This document shows, piece by piece, positions 31,424-36,954 of a stretch of 36,954 nt of DNA (position 1 is its first letter; every line of letters begins with the position of its first letter). The stretch is taken from the IMG/VR virus record IMGVR_UViG_3300033153_008926, positions 1 to 36,954 of that record; one strand, given 5' to 3'. Made by a program: the position numbers and the translations under genes. The notes under the pieces were generated by a model that did no database searches, was not told where the DNA came from, and saw only the letters and a list, made by a program, of their open reading frames with translations. The stretch is from a virus.

Positions 31424-31682
31424 ATTTATCTACCTTCTTAATATCTGGATTAAAATTAACAGCTGATCGATATAAACTACGTATGCCGTCAGCCTCACCC
31501 TCTCGATATCCCATCGTATATTCAACAGATCCTAAAAATTTAGCTATTGAACTAAGCGCTACCCTTTCAAGCAAAAGCTCTAAAAGCTCTTTGCCCTCAT
31601 CGGTATGAATGAATATCTTATTGCACAATTGTTCTACTCTAAACGCTCTATCTCTATCTGGAGATCCTAAGTCTACTTTCAT
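31395..31682 (-). CDS. Small protein between portal and scaffold, Bbp19-like
   Basis: ATG 31682 was chosen from GAGGT just upstream; the longer open frame extends into the portal gene on another frame. The 95-residue product has TDEGKELLELLLE and GYREGEADGIRSLY, resembling the GxxVLxxLL...AYREGRRxV pattern of Bbp19-like proteins found beside podophage portal/scaffold genes. It is probably a minor head or assembly protein. Family call is tentative. Confidence 0.6.
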   Translation of the reverse strand: MKVDLGSPDRDRAFRVEQLCNKIFIHTDEGKELLELLLERVALSSIAKFLGSVEYTMGYREGEADGIRSLYRSAVNFNPDIKKVDKYESGISDGK

Positions 31683-31689
31683 ATTAACC

Positions 31690-33285
31690 TCATTGTTGAC
31701 CCTGCAACGCTTGTTGCGCAGCAGGAAGTTGTTGTGGGACAGCCGCAGCATCTTGACCTTGCTGGTCTGGCTGCACGGGTTGCATTGCTTCTGCTGCTTT
31801 TTGCAGAAGTGCATCTTGTATTTGATCTAATGCATCTGAATCTCTATATACACTTAACTCTGATCCAGTCTTTTTGGCTACGTACTCTACAGTCTCAGTC
31901 AAGTTTAAGAACGAGGCTGAAATCTCAGGTCCGTAGATCTGCGCTAAAAACTGTTGAGCTGTGCCCAAACTCTGTAGATCATCTTGATCCTGAGTCTTAG
32001 CCAAAGGAGAAGAGAACTTTATGGCAACTTCCTTTCCATCTATCTCGATAGGAGCCATCAATCCTTTCTTCTTAAGTATATATACGCATCTATCTATTAC
32101 TGGAGCGAAAAACTCAACCTGAAGACGCCCAAAAGCAGGTCCTATCTCTTCAAGTAACAACCGTTCTCTATAATCAATCTCAGTTGCTGTCTTCGTTGGA
32201 TCGTTCATTCCGCCAATAGGATCAGCAAGGAATGCTTTGTTTATCACATCTTGCATACCCTGAATTGTGAGATCAGCAAGCTGAACGTTAGGCCTTAGAT
32301 CCAAAGGTATAAGCGGAGGATTGGCCATTGATGAGCGTGATATCGGTATAATAGTATTAGGCTCTATACGCAGATTAGATATGTTCATCACATCATCTGA
32401 GAATCCAAGCATTGGAGGAGCTATAGAGATTGCAGTGGCCGTAAGAAGCATCTCAACAGCTTTGTTAAGCGTCTTAATGGTAGGCAATGCATCATGAGCA
32501 ATACCTCGACCCCACGTATCACCGGACAATCTCATCCATCTAAATACAATCCACGGAGATGAAACAAAGGTTTCCTCCCATACAACTTCGCTTCCAATAG
32601 CTACGTAATAATAATATTCTTTCTTGTCAGGCATCCATATAGTGCCATTTACCACTTCTAACTTTGTTTCCTGGTTCTTTTGGCTGGCCACATTACTTGG
32701 TATTGTTGCCTGGGGCCATAACTCAAGTATATCCTTAACCGTGAGCCTAAAGTCCATCCATTGCGTTCGTATGACGCCGTCAGGAGATTCTTCGATTGAT
32801 AAAGCAGCTAGAGGCACAGAGGAGAACGCTAAAGGATTGTCATCATCACCTTCGTCTATCTTTATAGCAGCAGTTCCCATGATAAGATCTGCATATGCTT
32901 CATTTACAGTAAGCTCAAATGCTGAGTCTTGAATGTATTTAAATAGAACATCCGTAGATTGTTGCAACTTCTCTTCGAGTTTGTCACCCTCTGTACTCTG
33001 AACCAAGGATCCAGCAGTGAGTTTTGCCCATTGCACAAATGGAGGAGTTAAAGTGCTGTGCATCTTAGATACAAACTGCCTTGCAGCGAGTGGAGCAGTA
33101 AGATCATATACAACTATATTCTTCTGTTTGCCCGGAGTTTCAGTCTGAGGGCCATTATTGCTATCAAAGATGTTGGAGTTAGGACGGATAAATCGAAATG
33201 CATCATCTAAGAAGTCTCGATTCATCATGCGTATATTAGTTGCAGCATCATATCTGCGTTTGATTCCCGGATCTAGTTTACTCAT
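31690..33285 (-). CDS. Portal (head-tail connector) protein
   Basis: A 531-residue protein, almost the length of T7 gp8 (536). Features fit the Head-tail_con family: N-terminal RRYDAATNIRMMNRDFLDDA, a central WVRFRWMRLSGDTWGRG-like segment (residues 245-262), and a helical wing (AVEMLLTATAISIAPPMLG). The C-terminus is Gln/Ala-rich (QQLPAAQQALQGQQ), typical of portals. It forms the dodecameric ring for packaging and ejection. It starts by TGATG overlap, with only a weak SD. Confidence 0.9.
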   Translation of the reverse strand: MSKLDPGIKRRYDAATNIRMMNRDFLDDAFRFIRPNSNIFDSNNGPQTETPGKQKNIVVYDLTAPLAARQFVSKMHSTLTPPFVQWAKLTAGSLVQSTEGDKLEEKLQQSTDVLFKYIQDSAFELTVNEAYADLIMGTAAIKIDEGDDDNPLAFSSVPLAALSIEESPDGVIRTQWMDFRLTVKDILELWPQATIPSNVASQKNQETKLEVVNGTIWMPDKKEYYYYVAIGSEVVWEETFVSSPWIVFRWMRLSGDTWGRGIAHDALPTIKTLNKAVEMLLTATAISIAPPMLGFSDDVMNISNLRIEPNTIIPISRSSMANPPLIPLDLRPNVQLADLTIQGMQDVINKAFLADPIGGMNDPTKTATEIDYRERLLLEEIGPAFGRLQVEFFAPVIDRCVYILKKKGLMAPIEIDGKEVAIKFSSPLAKTQDQDDLQSLGTAQQFLAQIYGPEISASFLNLTETVEYVAKKTGSELSVYRDSDALDQIQDALLQKAAEAMQPVQPDQQGQDAAAVPQQLPAAQQALQGQQ

Positions 33286-33476
33286 CAGCCTAGAGTTCCA
33301 GTGCTTCCGCCTGTTCCGGCATCAGAATCTCCACCACCAAAGACCCTTCGGCCTCTTAATAGTTTAATTCTCTTTGTCTCAGCTTCTTTTTCCTTGCGCT
33401 TTTGCTCATCAAGTATAGCTTGATCTTGTGCGCTTGGCCCTGGAATCTCTTCGCTCGTTGGAGTTACACCACCCAT
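33285..33476 (-). CDS. Small protein preceding portal (63 aa)
   Basis: SD GAGGTG. A Lys/Glu/Arg-rich helix (DEQKRKEKEAETKRI) leads to LLRGRRVFGG and a Gly/Thr-rich end. A short LL-x-GR-x-x-FGG protein immediately before the portal gene is a recurring feature of podophage genomes. It is probably a minor head or assembly protein. Exact role unknown. Confidence 0.6.
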   Translation of the reverse strand: MGGVTPTSEEIPGPSAQDQAILDEQKRKEKEAETKRIKLLRGRRVFGGGDSDAGTGGSTGTLG

Positions 33477-33477
33477 A

Positions 33478-33897
33478 TTACACCTCTCTTACAGAAATAA
33501 TGCCATGTTTTAATGCTTTCTTAGGAGAGTGTTCAAACTTCCTAAGCTTTTTATAAAGCTGCCATGGCGTAAAAACCCTTAATCTTAACTTCGTTGTATA
33601 CAGCGCAATCGTCACGCATCTATTAAACATAAGCAATGCCTTAAATGGCTTATAAGCTGCTGGGAATTGGATGTCAGGATCTACCTTAACTTCAAGCCAT
33701 CTCATTCGATATCCAGCATATTCCTGCAACTTAACGTCCTTCGCTTCAACATCTGTAACTCCAAGCCCATATGTCAGGCCATCTAAAGTTACAAACCTAT
33801 CTCCAACCACCATCCCAATAAAAACATGCCCACAAGCCGGCTTCAAGAAATGACGTATCCATCCATCTGCATGCCTGAAGATGAAGAAGTATGTCAT
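33478..33897 (-). CDS. Hypothetical protein in the head module (139 aa)
   Basis: Begins MTYFFIFRHADGWIRHFLKP and overlaps the preceding mini-gene (ATGA). It is aromatic and basic, with ACGHVFIG and a C-terminal Lys/Arg-rich part. The Cys-Gly-His element could be an enzymatic or metal site but is not diagnostic. Similar small proteins upstream of podophage portals are uncharacterised. Weak SD suggests coupling. Confidence 0.55.
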   Translation of the reverse strand: MTYFFIFRHADGWIRHFLKPACGHVFIGMVVGDRFVTLDGLTYGLGVTDVEAKDVKLQEYAGYRMRWLEVKVDPDIQFPAAYKPFKALLMFNRCVTIALYTTKLRLRVFTPWQLYKKLRKFEHSPKKALKHGIISVREV

Positions 33898-33989
33898 TTA
33901 AGGATTAGTTTTATAATTAGAAGCGCTAAACACAGCGACACTAGTAAACCTAGCTCACCTACGTTGGACATTGCGATTATTTCTGGCAT
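33894..33989 (-). CDS. Single-span membrane mini-protein (31 aa)
   Basis: ATG 33989 follows AGGA, and the gene is the first after the late promoter (start near 34012). The product MPEIIAMSNVGELGLLVSLC continues as one hydrophobic helix ending KLILK. The late position suggests a lysis accessory or membrane role. Short, but start, stop and ATGA coupling are good. Confidence 0.5.
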   Translation of the reverse strand: MPEIIAMSNVGELGLLVSLCLALLIIKLILK

Positions 33990-34018
33990 GAAAAATCCTA
34001 CAACTTATTCAGAAGTAG

Positions 34019-34047
34019 ATTATATTTGGAATGGAAATACCTGTCAA
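34019..34047 (-). promoter_or_regulatory. Perfect-consensus sigma70 promoter for the late block
   Basis: On the minus strand TTGACA (34047-34042), a 17-bp spacer and TATAAT (34024-34019) match the sigma70 consensus exactly. The expected start is near 34012, 23 bp before the mini-gene at 33989. It is followed only by head, tail, lysis and terminase genes, so host RNA polymerase could read the late block without a phage polymerase. Confidence 0.8.
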
Positions 34048-34086
34048 TGGGTATTTATGGGTTTATTTCCCTGTTTTTGGATTCGT

Positions 34087-34299
34087 TCACGCTTCCTCAA
34101 ATTCGTATTTACCTTTAAAAAACTTCTGCAAATGATCTAACGCTCCCATCGTTATTATTTTGTCTATTGCCATAAGATCAATCTTTTTTATCTTCGGATT
34201 TCCCTTAAAATCAGGAAATATAAAATAAATACCTACTTCCTCTATGAGTACCTTAGTTAATCCAGACTCGCTGTCATGCTCAATAAAAGTAAAGTTCAT
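34087..34299 (-). CDS. Hypothetical protein (70 aa)
   Basis: ATGA overlap at its start, with GATGGGA upstream. The product begins MNFTFIEHDSESGLTKVLIE and ends in a charged helix GKYEFEEA. Mixed alpha/beta, acidic. It is the last gene before the late promoter. Function unknown. Confidence 0.6.
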   Translation of the reverse strand: MNFTFIEHDSESGLTKVLIEEVGIYFIFPDFKGNPKIKKIDLMAIDKIITMGALDHLQKFFKGKYEFEEA

Positions 34300-34529
34300 A
34301 CTATCCCATCTTCTTTAAGAATGTTGTCTTCTGAAGCATCTTCATCGAAATACATATAGATCGAGAATGTCATTCCATCTGATGCCTCACCTATCTTTAC
34401 CAGCCCAATAACTTGCCATGACATAACATCAAGCTGATAGTCTAAGTCAACTCTAAAGTTAAGTTGCTCAAACCTGTCATTCCATTTTTTACAAATCTCT
34501 TCACTTATTTCTTTTAAACGCATTGCCAT
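34296..34529 (-). CDS. Hypothetical protein (77 aa)
   Basis: SD GAGGAAA. The product begins MAMRLKEISEEICKKWNDRF, then a beta region (SWQVIGLVKIG), and ends in an acidic tail. Coupled to the next gene by ATGA. Not recognised. Confidence 0.6.
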   Translation of the reverse strand: MAMRLKEISEEICKKWNDRFEQLNFRVDLDYQLDVMSWQVIGLVKIGEASDGMTFSIYMYFDEDASEDNILKEDGIV

Positions 34530-34541
34530 TATATTTCCTCT

Positions 34542-34736
34542 TTAATCGTCATCTGGGTGAACAAATCTAACACTTTCAGGCTTGTCAATTTCGCCCACGT
34601 GAATTGTGGCGCCGCTGTTGTATTGGTTTGCAACGAATTTTGAAGAAAACTCCTCTGCTAGTTCTCGGGTTGAGAAAATAGCTTCGACCTGCGGGTTCTG
34701 TATAATGCTATCAGTCATCACAACATATACAGTCAC
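34542..34736 (-). CDS. Small YVL-type protein (DUF7336-like), 64 aa
   Basis: GTG 34736 overlaps the TGA of the zinc-ribbon gene (GTGA), which decides the start. The pattern VTVYVVMTDSIIQNPQVEAI, then FSTRELAEEFSSKF, resembles the same small beta-alpha family as 6667, 7447 and 36011. Function unknown. Confidence 0.55.
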   Translation of the reverse strand: MTVYVVMTDSIIQNPQVEAIFSTRELAEEFSSKFVANQYNSGATIHVGEIDKPESVRFVHPDDD

Positions 34737-34867
34737 CTTCTAGATTTACCGCATCTTGGGCATAAAGTGCAGTCTTCAACTAATGGTTCTTTTGCTCGAA
34801 CAGTAGCTTTTGGAAACTTATAGTAAGTTCTCCAGCGATGAAACCCCAACATGCATAGTATATTCAC
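34733..34867 (-). CDS. Zinc-ribbon micro-protein, DUF1660-like (paralogue)
   Basis: GTG 34867 overlaps the previous stop (GTGA), with AAGGTG upstream. The 44-residue product begins VNILCMLGFHRWRTYYKF and ends CTLCPRCGKSRR. It keeps the LC-x2-GxHxW and CxxCG elements of the 6167-6292 product, so the two are paralogues on opposite arms. Probable zinc binding; function unknown. Confidence 0.6.
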   Translation of the reverse strand: MNILCMLGFHRWRTYYKFPKATVRAKEPLVEDCTLCPRCGKSRR

Positions 34868-34965
34868 CCATGCACCTTAACCTTAGGCCCCGGCTTCTTC
34901 TTATCCTTAGGCTTGTTCATCTTTTCAACGAGCTTGAACAGCTCATCAATTCTCTTCTGAAACAT
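34864..34965 (-). CDS. Basic mini-protein (33 aa)
   Basis: ATG 34965 (or GTG 34968) is behind TAGGAG. The product MFQKRIDELFKLVEKMNK ends KKKPGPKVKVHG, a helix followed by a strongly basic tail that could bind nucleic acid. Its stop overlaps the next GTG. Not recognised. Confidence 0.5.
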   Translation of the reverse strand: MFQKRIDELFKLVEKMNKPKDKKKPGPKVKVHG

Positions 34966-34988
34966 CACTCATTCTCCTATATTATATA

Positions 34989-35240
34989 TTAAAACCCAAA
35001 AAATACTTTAATTAGATGTGCAAGTGGCTTGCTAATAAACATTCCCGTACATGCCGATACGATACATAACCAGTAAAGCCCAAAACCTGTACGCTCTTTC
35101 TCCGTCTTGTACTCTATTTTAATCTCAGGCTTTGCAAACTCACCGCATGACGTCTCGCTATAAACTTTTCTAATGAACTCCGGATATCTTGTACACCATC
35201 GCTGTTCATCGTTACGAATATCGAACTCATATATTAAACC
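34989..35240 (-). pseudogene. Membrane-protein frame lacking an in-frame start (possible frameshift)
   Basis: A stop-to-stop frame of 83 codons has coding character (RNDEQRWCTRYPEFIRKVYS, then a transmembrane segment LYWLCIVSACTGMFIS) but no ATG, GTG or TTG near its beginning. The only coupled start is ATG 35230, overlapping the upstream TGA and preceded by GAGG, and it reads one base out of phase. Restoring one base after that ATG would give M-E-F-D-I-R and join the two. It is either a frameshifted gene, a sequencing error, a recoding site or a non-canonical start. The literal ATG frame gives only 38 residues. Confidence 0.45.
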
Positions 35241-35379
35241 TCACTAATGTAACACCTTTACCATCCTTCTCTAGCTTCTTTGCAGCAGCAGGAATGCCTT
35301 TTCCCACATGAAATATGTACGTATTGCCAACAATAAGCCTGTCATAAGCTGCTTTAACCCTTGACTTGTTTAATCTCAC
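35227..35379 (-). CDS. Basic hypothetical protein (50 aa)
   Basis: GTG 35379 follows AAGGA at good distance and lies inside the end of the previous gene. The product begins VRLNKSRVKAAYDRLIVGN and includes HVGKGIPAAAKKLEKDGKG, strongly basic. Possibly nucleic-acid binding; no family recognised. Confidence 0.5.
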   Translation of the reverse strand: MRLNKSRVKAAYDRLIVGNTYIFHVGKGIPAAAKKLEKDGKGVTLVRFNI

Positions 35380-35545
35380 AAAGCGATTCCTTTTTTTTCT
35401 CGTAAATTTCTACCATTTTATTATAATGATCAAGAAGAGCATCTTCATCGCATTCACCAGACTCTAGCAACATCAACATTACGCGTTGCTCAAAATGCAT
35501 TGCGAATGCGCGTCCAACCAGGTCAAGTGTTTCATGTGCTTTCAC
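35354..35545 (-). CDS. Hypothetical helical protein (63 aa)
   Basis: GTG 35545 overlaps the previous TGA (GTGA), which decides the start. The product begins VKAHETLDLVGRAFAMHFEQ and continues as a helical, acidic then basic chain. Coupled to the DUF5681-like gene, perhaps a packaging accessory. Not recognised. Confidence 0.55.
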   Translation of the reverse strand: MKAHETLDLVGRAFAMHFEQRVMLMLLESGECDEDALLDHYNKMVEIYEKKKESLCEIKQVKG

Positions 35546-35937
35546 ACGCTCTTACCTGCTACTTCCAATGCCATTTTAACCACCTCTGAGTTATTAATGA
35601 TAGTATCATGAGTAGAGATAGACTGCATCACAGTATAGCCTTCCGTCGGAGTAATCTCACCCTCGTGTATCTTCTTAAGTATAGCTATAGACTGCTCTCT
35701 GATATCCTCACTCGCTTTTATGTTAGTTAATATCGGATCATCCTTTGGCTTCGCAGGAAGCATTCTATCAAGCAACATCTTCATCATCGGCTCGCTACCA
35801 TTCTTAGCCATCTCGATTGCGTTCCCTAACAGCTCATCCTTGTGCACCGCAAGGGTTTCGCGAGATATGCGATAGTAGTTGGTAATGCCTTTCGGCCTAC
35901 CAGCAATATTTCCGCTTTCACCTTTCTTGAATGTCAT
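35542..35937 (-). CDS. DUF5681-like protein, candidate small terminase
   Basis: A 131-residue protein. ATG 35937 (MTFKKGESGNIAGRPKG) was chosen because that motif starts the family; an in-frame TTG 30 bases earlier is unlikely. The FKKGxSGNxxGRPKG signature is the DUF5681 type, a short basic DNA-binding module often found in phages near packaging genes. The rest is helical (LLGNAIEMAKNGSEPMMKM). No other small-terminase candidate is visible. It is separated from terL by the whole late block, so the role is inferred. Confidence 0.6.
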   Translation of the reverse strand: MTFKKGESGNIAGRPKGITNYYRISRETLAVHKDELLGNAIEMAKNGSEPMMKMLLDRMLPAKPKDDPILTNIKASEDIREQSIAILKKIHEGEITPTEGYTVMQSISTHDTIINNSEVVKMALEVAGKSV

Positions 35938-35969
35938 AGCAACCTTGATAAAAATTGATCGATTCAACT

Positions 35970-35999
35970 ATTATAGCAAAGAGCAGCGCTAGATTCCAG
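35970..35999 (-). promoter_or_regulatory. 18-nt repeat box A with a TATAAT element
   Basis: On the plus strand AGCAGCGCTAGATTCCAG (35982-35999). On the minus strand it is followed after 6 bp by TATAAT (35975-35970). The same box with one mismatch is at 36507-36524. There is no -35, so an activator-dependent promoter is possible for the DUF5681-like gene. Confidence 0.4.
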
Positions 36000-36010
36000 C
36001 TAGTTAAGTT

Positions 36011-36232
36011 CTACCAGTGAGATACTGGAGCACTAACTGACGGCTTGACTCTTCCGCAAGTAGGGCACGTAGGAAGTACAGATGCCTGATCAATTTTAAT
36101 GCTAAACATTCGAGAGCTTGGCGCTGAGCATCCAGCTTTAGATGCCTTCTCTTCTGACGAATAAACACCGAAAATGTGCTCTATATTTCCATTAGCATAA
36201 TCTGGTTCATACAAAACATAAACTTCTTTCAT
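36011..36232 (-). CDS. Small YVL-type protein with CPTCG (73 aa)
   Basis: ATG 36232 overlaps the previous TAA (TAATG), SD AGAGGATG. The N-terminus MKEVYVLYEPDYANGN, then HIFGVYSSEEKASKAG, is the clearest DUF7336-like member of the four in this window. The C-terminus adds a CPTCG knuckle. Function unknown. Confidence 0.65.
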   Translation of the reverse strand: MKEVYVLYEPDYANGNIEHIFGVYSSEEKASKAGCSAPSSRMFSIKIDQASVLPTCPTCGRVKPSVSAPVSHW

Positions 36233-36480
36233 TATTCATCCTCTTTTGTGAATTTCTTGTCAAGATAATCATTGCGCAGTTTCAAGGCGCATGAAGAGCA
36301 AAGTTTCAAATTGGCATACCCAACGTTCGCAGTTTTTCTGAACTGTGTTTTATCTATATCTCCGCACATGTTGCATTTAAATAGCATTTGCTTATTTTTT
36401 AGCTCATACAACTCACTTCTAAGGTCTTCAACTTCTATGTAAAGTTTTCTTATTTCACGAACTAATTCTTTTGTTTTCAT
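36232..36480 (-). CDS. Zinc-finger small protein (82 aa)
   Basis: SD AGAGG before ATG 36480. An N-terminal charged helix (LVREIRKLYIEVEDLRSELY) precedes CNMCGD and CSSCAL, a CxxC...CxxC zinc ribbon (about residues 36-64), and an acidic end. Such proteins bind nucleic acid or protein partners. It is coupled to the YVL-type gene. Function unknown. Confidence 0.65.
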   Translation of the reverse strand: MKTKELVREIRKLYIEVEDLRSELYELKNKQMLFKCNMCGDIDKTQFRKTANVGYANLKLCSSCALKLRNDYLDKKFTKEDE

Positions 36481-36506
36481 ACTAACCTCTCAATTTAATC
36501 AAAAAA

Positions 36507-36524
36507 AGCAGCGCTAGATGCCAG
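36507..36524 (-). repeat. 18-nt repeat box B
   Basis: AGCAGCGCTAGATGCCAG on the plus strand, one mismatch from box A (35982-35999). On the minus strand it is followed by seven Ts and lies 27 bp upstream of the 36480 start. Its octamer GCAGCGCT can pair with AGCGCTGC at 36580-36587. Confidence 0.55.
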
Positions 36525-36750
36525 TCATGACGTGGCCACCGATACTCCCAACAAGGAGGAAAAGAGCGTCAATGTTTACCAGCGCTGCGAAAACAAAGCA
36601 GTCACCGGGACATAGAGAAGGGTTACTGCCTCTAATGCCCCAGCTTCTGCCAACGGAGAGCTGCCACCAGGTTGTGAACACGAACAGCAACTCTCGTAGC
36701 CCAGGGTCTAAACCCTAGTCTTCAATTATTTTCTGAATCGTCTTTTTCAT
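36514..36750 (-). pseudogene. TAG-interrupted frame in a GC-rich block
   Basis: ATG 36750, with an excellent SD AAGAGGTGA, encodes MKKTIQKIIED and then meets TAG at 36717-36715. The same frame continues open for 66 codons (GLDPGLRELLFVFTTWWQLS ... FAALVNIDALFLLVG) to TAG at 36516-36514. The region is about 53% GC over 36541-36720 by hand count, unlike the early genes (about 35%). It may be an amber-split membrane-protein gene, a short leader peptide before a structured RNA, or imported DNA. I do not recognise the protein. Confidence 0.4.
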
Positions 36751-36768
36751 AAGTCACCTCTTTAAGCT

Positions 36769-36806
36769 GACGCCGTCCCCGAGACTTTAAAACCAAGGAC
36801 GGCATC
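36769..36806 (-). other. Strong hairpin between the tRNA-like gene and the TAG frame
   Basis: GACGCCGTCC (36769-36778) pairs with GGACGGCATC (36797-36806), 10 bp with one wobble and an 18-nt loop. A smaller hairpin GGCAT-TCG-ATGCC overlaps its right edge (around 36802-36814). No T-run follows, so it is not an intrinsic terminator; more likely RNA structure of a leader or processing site. Confidence 0.55.
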
Positions 36807-36843
36807 GAATGCCCCGTCTGCAACTAGGCAGGGGGGTAACTGT

Positions 36844-36927
36844 GGGGGCTGGCGGGATTTGAACCCGCATCTGGCTTAGTTTAAAGCGGCCGCTTAGGCC
36901 CGTTCTGCTCGATTTAACTACAGCCCC
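36844..36927 (-). tRNA. tRNA or tRNA-like gene, long variable region
   Basis: On the minus strand a perfect 7-bp acceptor GGGGCTG/CAGCCCC (identical to the copy at 753-834), a 3-bp D stem GTT/AAC with loop AAATCGAGCAG, and a T arm GCGGG-TTCAAAT-CCCGC. The total of 84 nt and the D-arm layout fit a class II (Leu-like) tRNA. The variable arm would be GCTT-TAAACT-AAGC. The anticodon arm is poor: GGC-CTAAGCG-GCC gives AAG (Leu) with two outer mismatches. CCA is not encoded. Amino acid identity is uncertain. Confidence 0.65.
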
Positions 36928-36954
36928 ATAAATTAATGTCCGCCGCTCCTATTC

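Noticed and set aside
36518-36718. Rightward 66-codon frame in the GC-rich block
   Set aside because: No SD, opposite to all neighbouring genes, and it mirrors the leftward frame.
36769-36806. Intrinsic terminator at the strong hairpin
   Set aside because: No T-run on the 3' side in either direction; a ribosome site and ATG follow on the minus strand.

Overview
The window is almost entirely a double-stranded DNA phage genome (or a provirus-like contig) with short-tailed, T7-like virion genes. The evidence is a leftward late block in nearly the T7 order: portal, scaffold, major capsid, tail tube A, tail tube B, three to four internal/ejection proteins, tail fibre, large terminase. No phage RNA polymerase, DNA polymerase, integrase or CRISPR is visible. 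Base composition is AT-rich (about 35% GC in a hand-counted early-gene stretch). Strong Shine-Dalgarno (SD) sites, sigma70-like promoters and a gammaproteobacterial-looking CsrA suggest a Gram-negative, probably proteobacterial host. The species cannot be named from the sequence.

Layout. Positions 1-2363 (minus) hold a truncated gene, coiled-coil membrane proteins, a tRNA-like gene and a winged-helix replication-type protein. Positions 2364-2703 are a divergent control region with a rightward promoter (TTGACA-17-TACACT), a weaker leftward promoter, dyads and a hairpin. Positions 2704-8545 (plus) are an early operon: a Cro/YdaS-like regulator, a structured non-coding leader, many small genes, csrA, a Sak4-like ATPase, a DUF669-like ssDNA-binding protein and a VRR-NUC nuclease. 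Within it, 6160-8190 is a cassette array whose gene junctions carry two families of short identical repeats. A secreted cysteine-rich protein (8569-9018, minus) separates early and late blocks.

Positions 9083-33989 (minus) are the virion and lysis block, read from a perfect-consensus promoter at 34019-34047. A 7.8-kb insert between capsid and tail tube carries the decoration/fibre genes (DVTNGSED-type repeats, a C1q-like domain) and the lysis pair (M15 endopeptidase endolysin and a holin-like protein). The capsid gene has a leader hairpin that would bury its SD. Positions 34087-36480 (minus) are small genes including a DUF5681-like candidate small terminase and zinc ribbons. Positions 36500-36927 hold a GC-rich block with a TAG-interrupted frame, a strong hairpin and a second tRNA-like gene.

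Both ends are on the minus strand and share tRNA-like genes, a start-site repeat and small-protein families. They are probably neighbours in a circular or circularly permuted genome, with 2363 to 1 running on into 36954 and then the late block. The most unusual features are the intercistronic repeat array, the phage CsrA with its structured leader, the capsid leader switch candidate, and the GC-rich/TAG block beside an odd tRNA.
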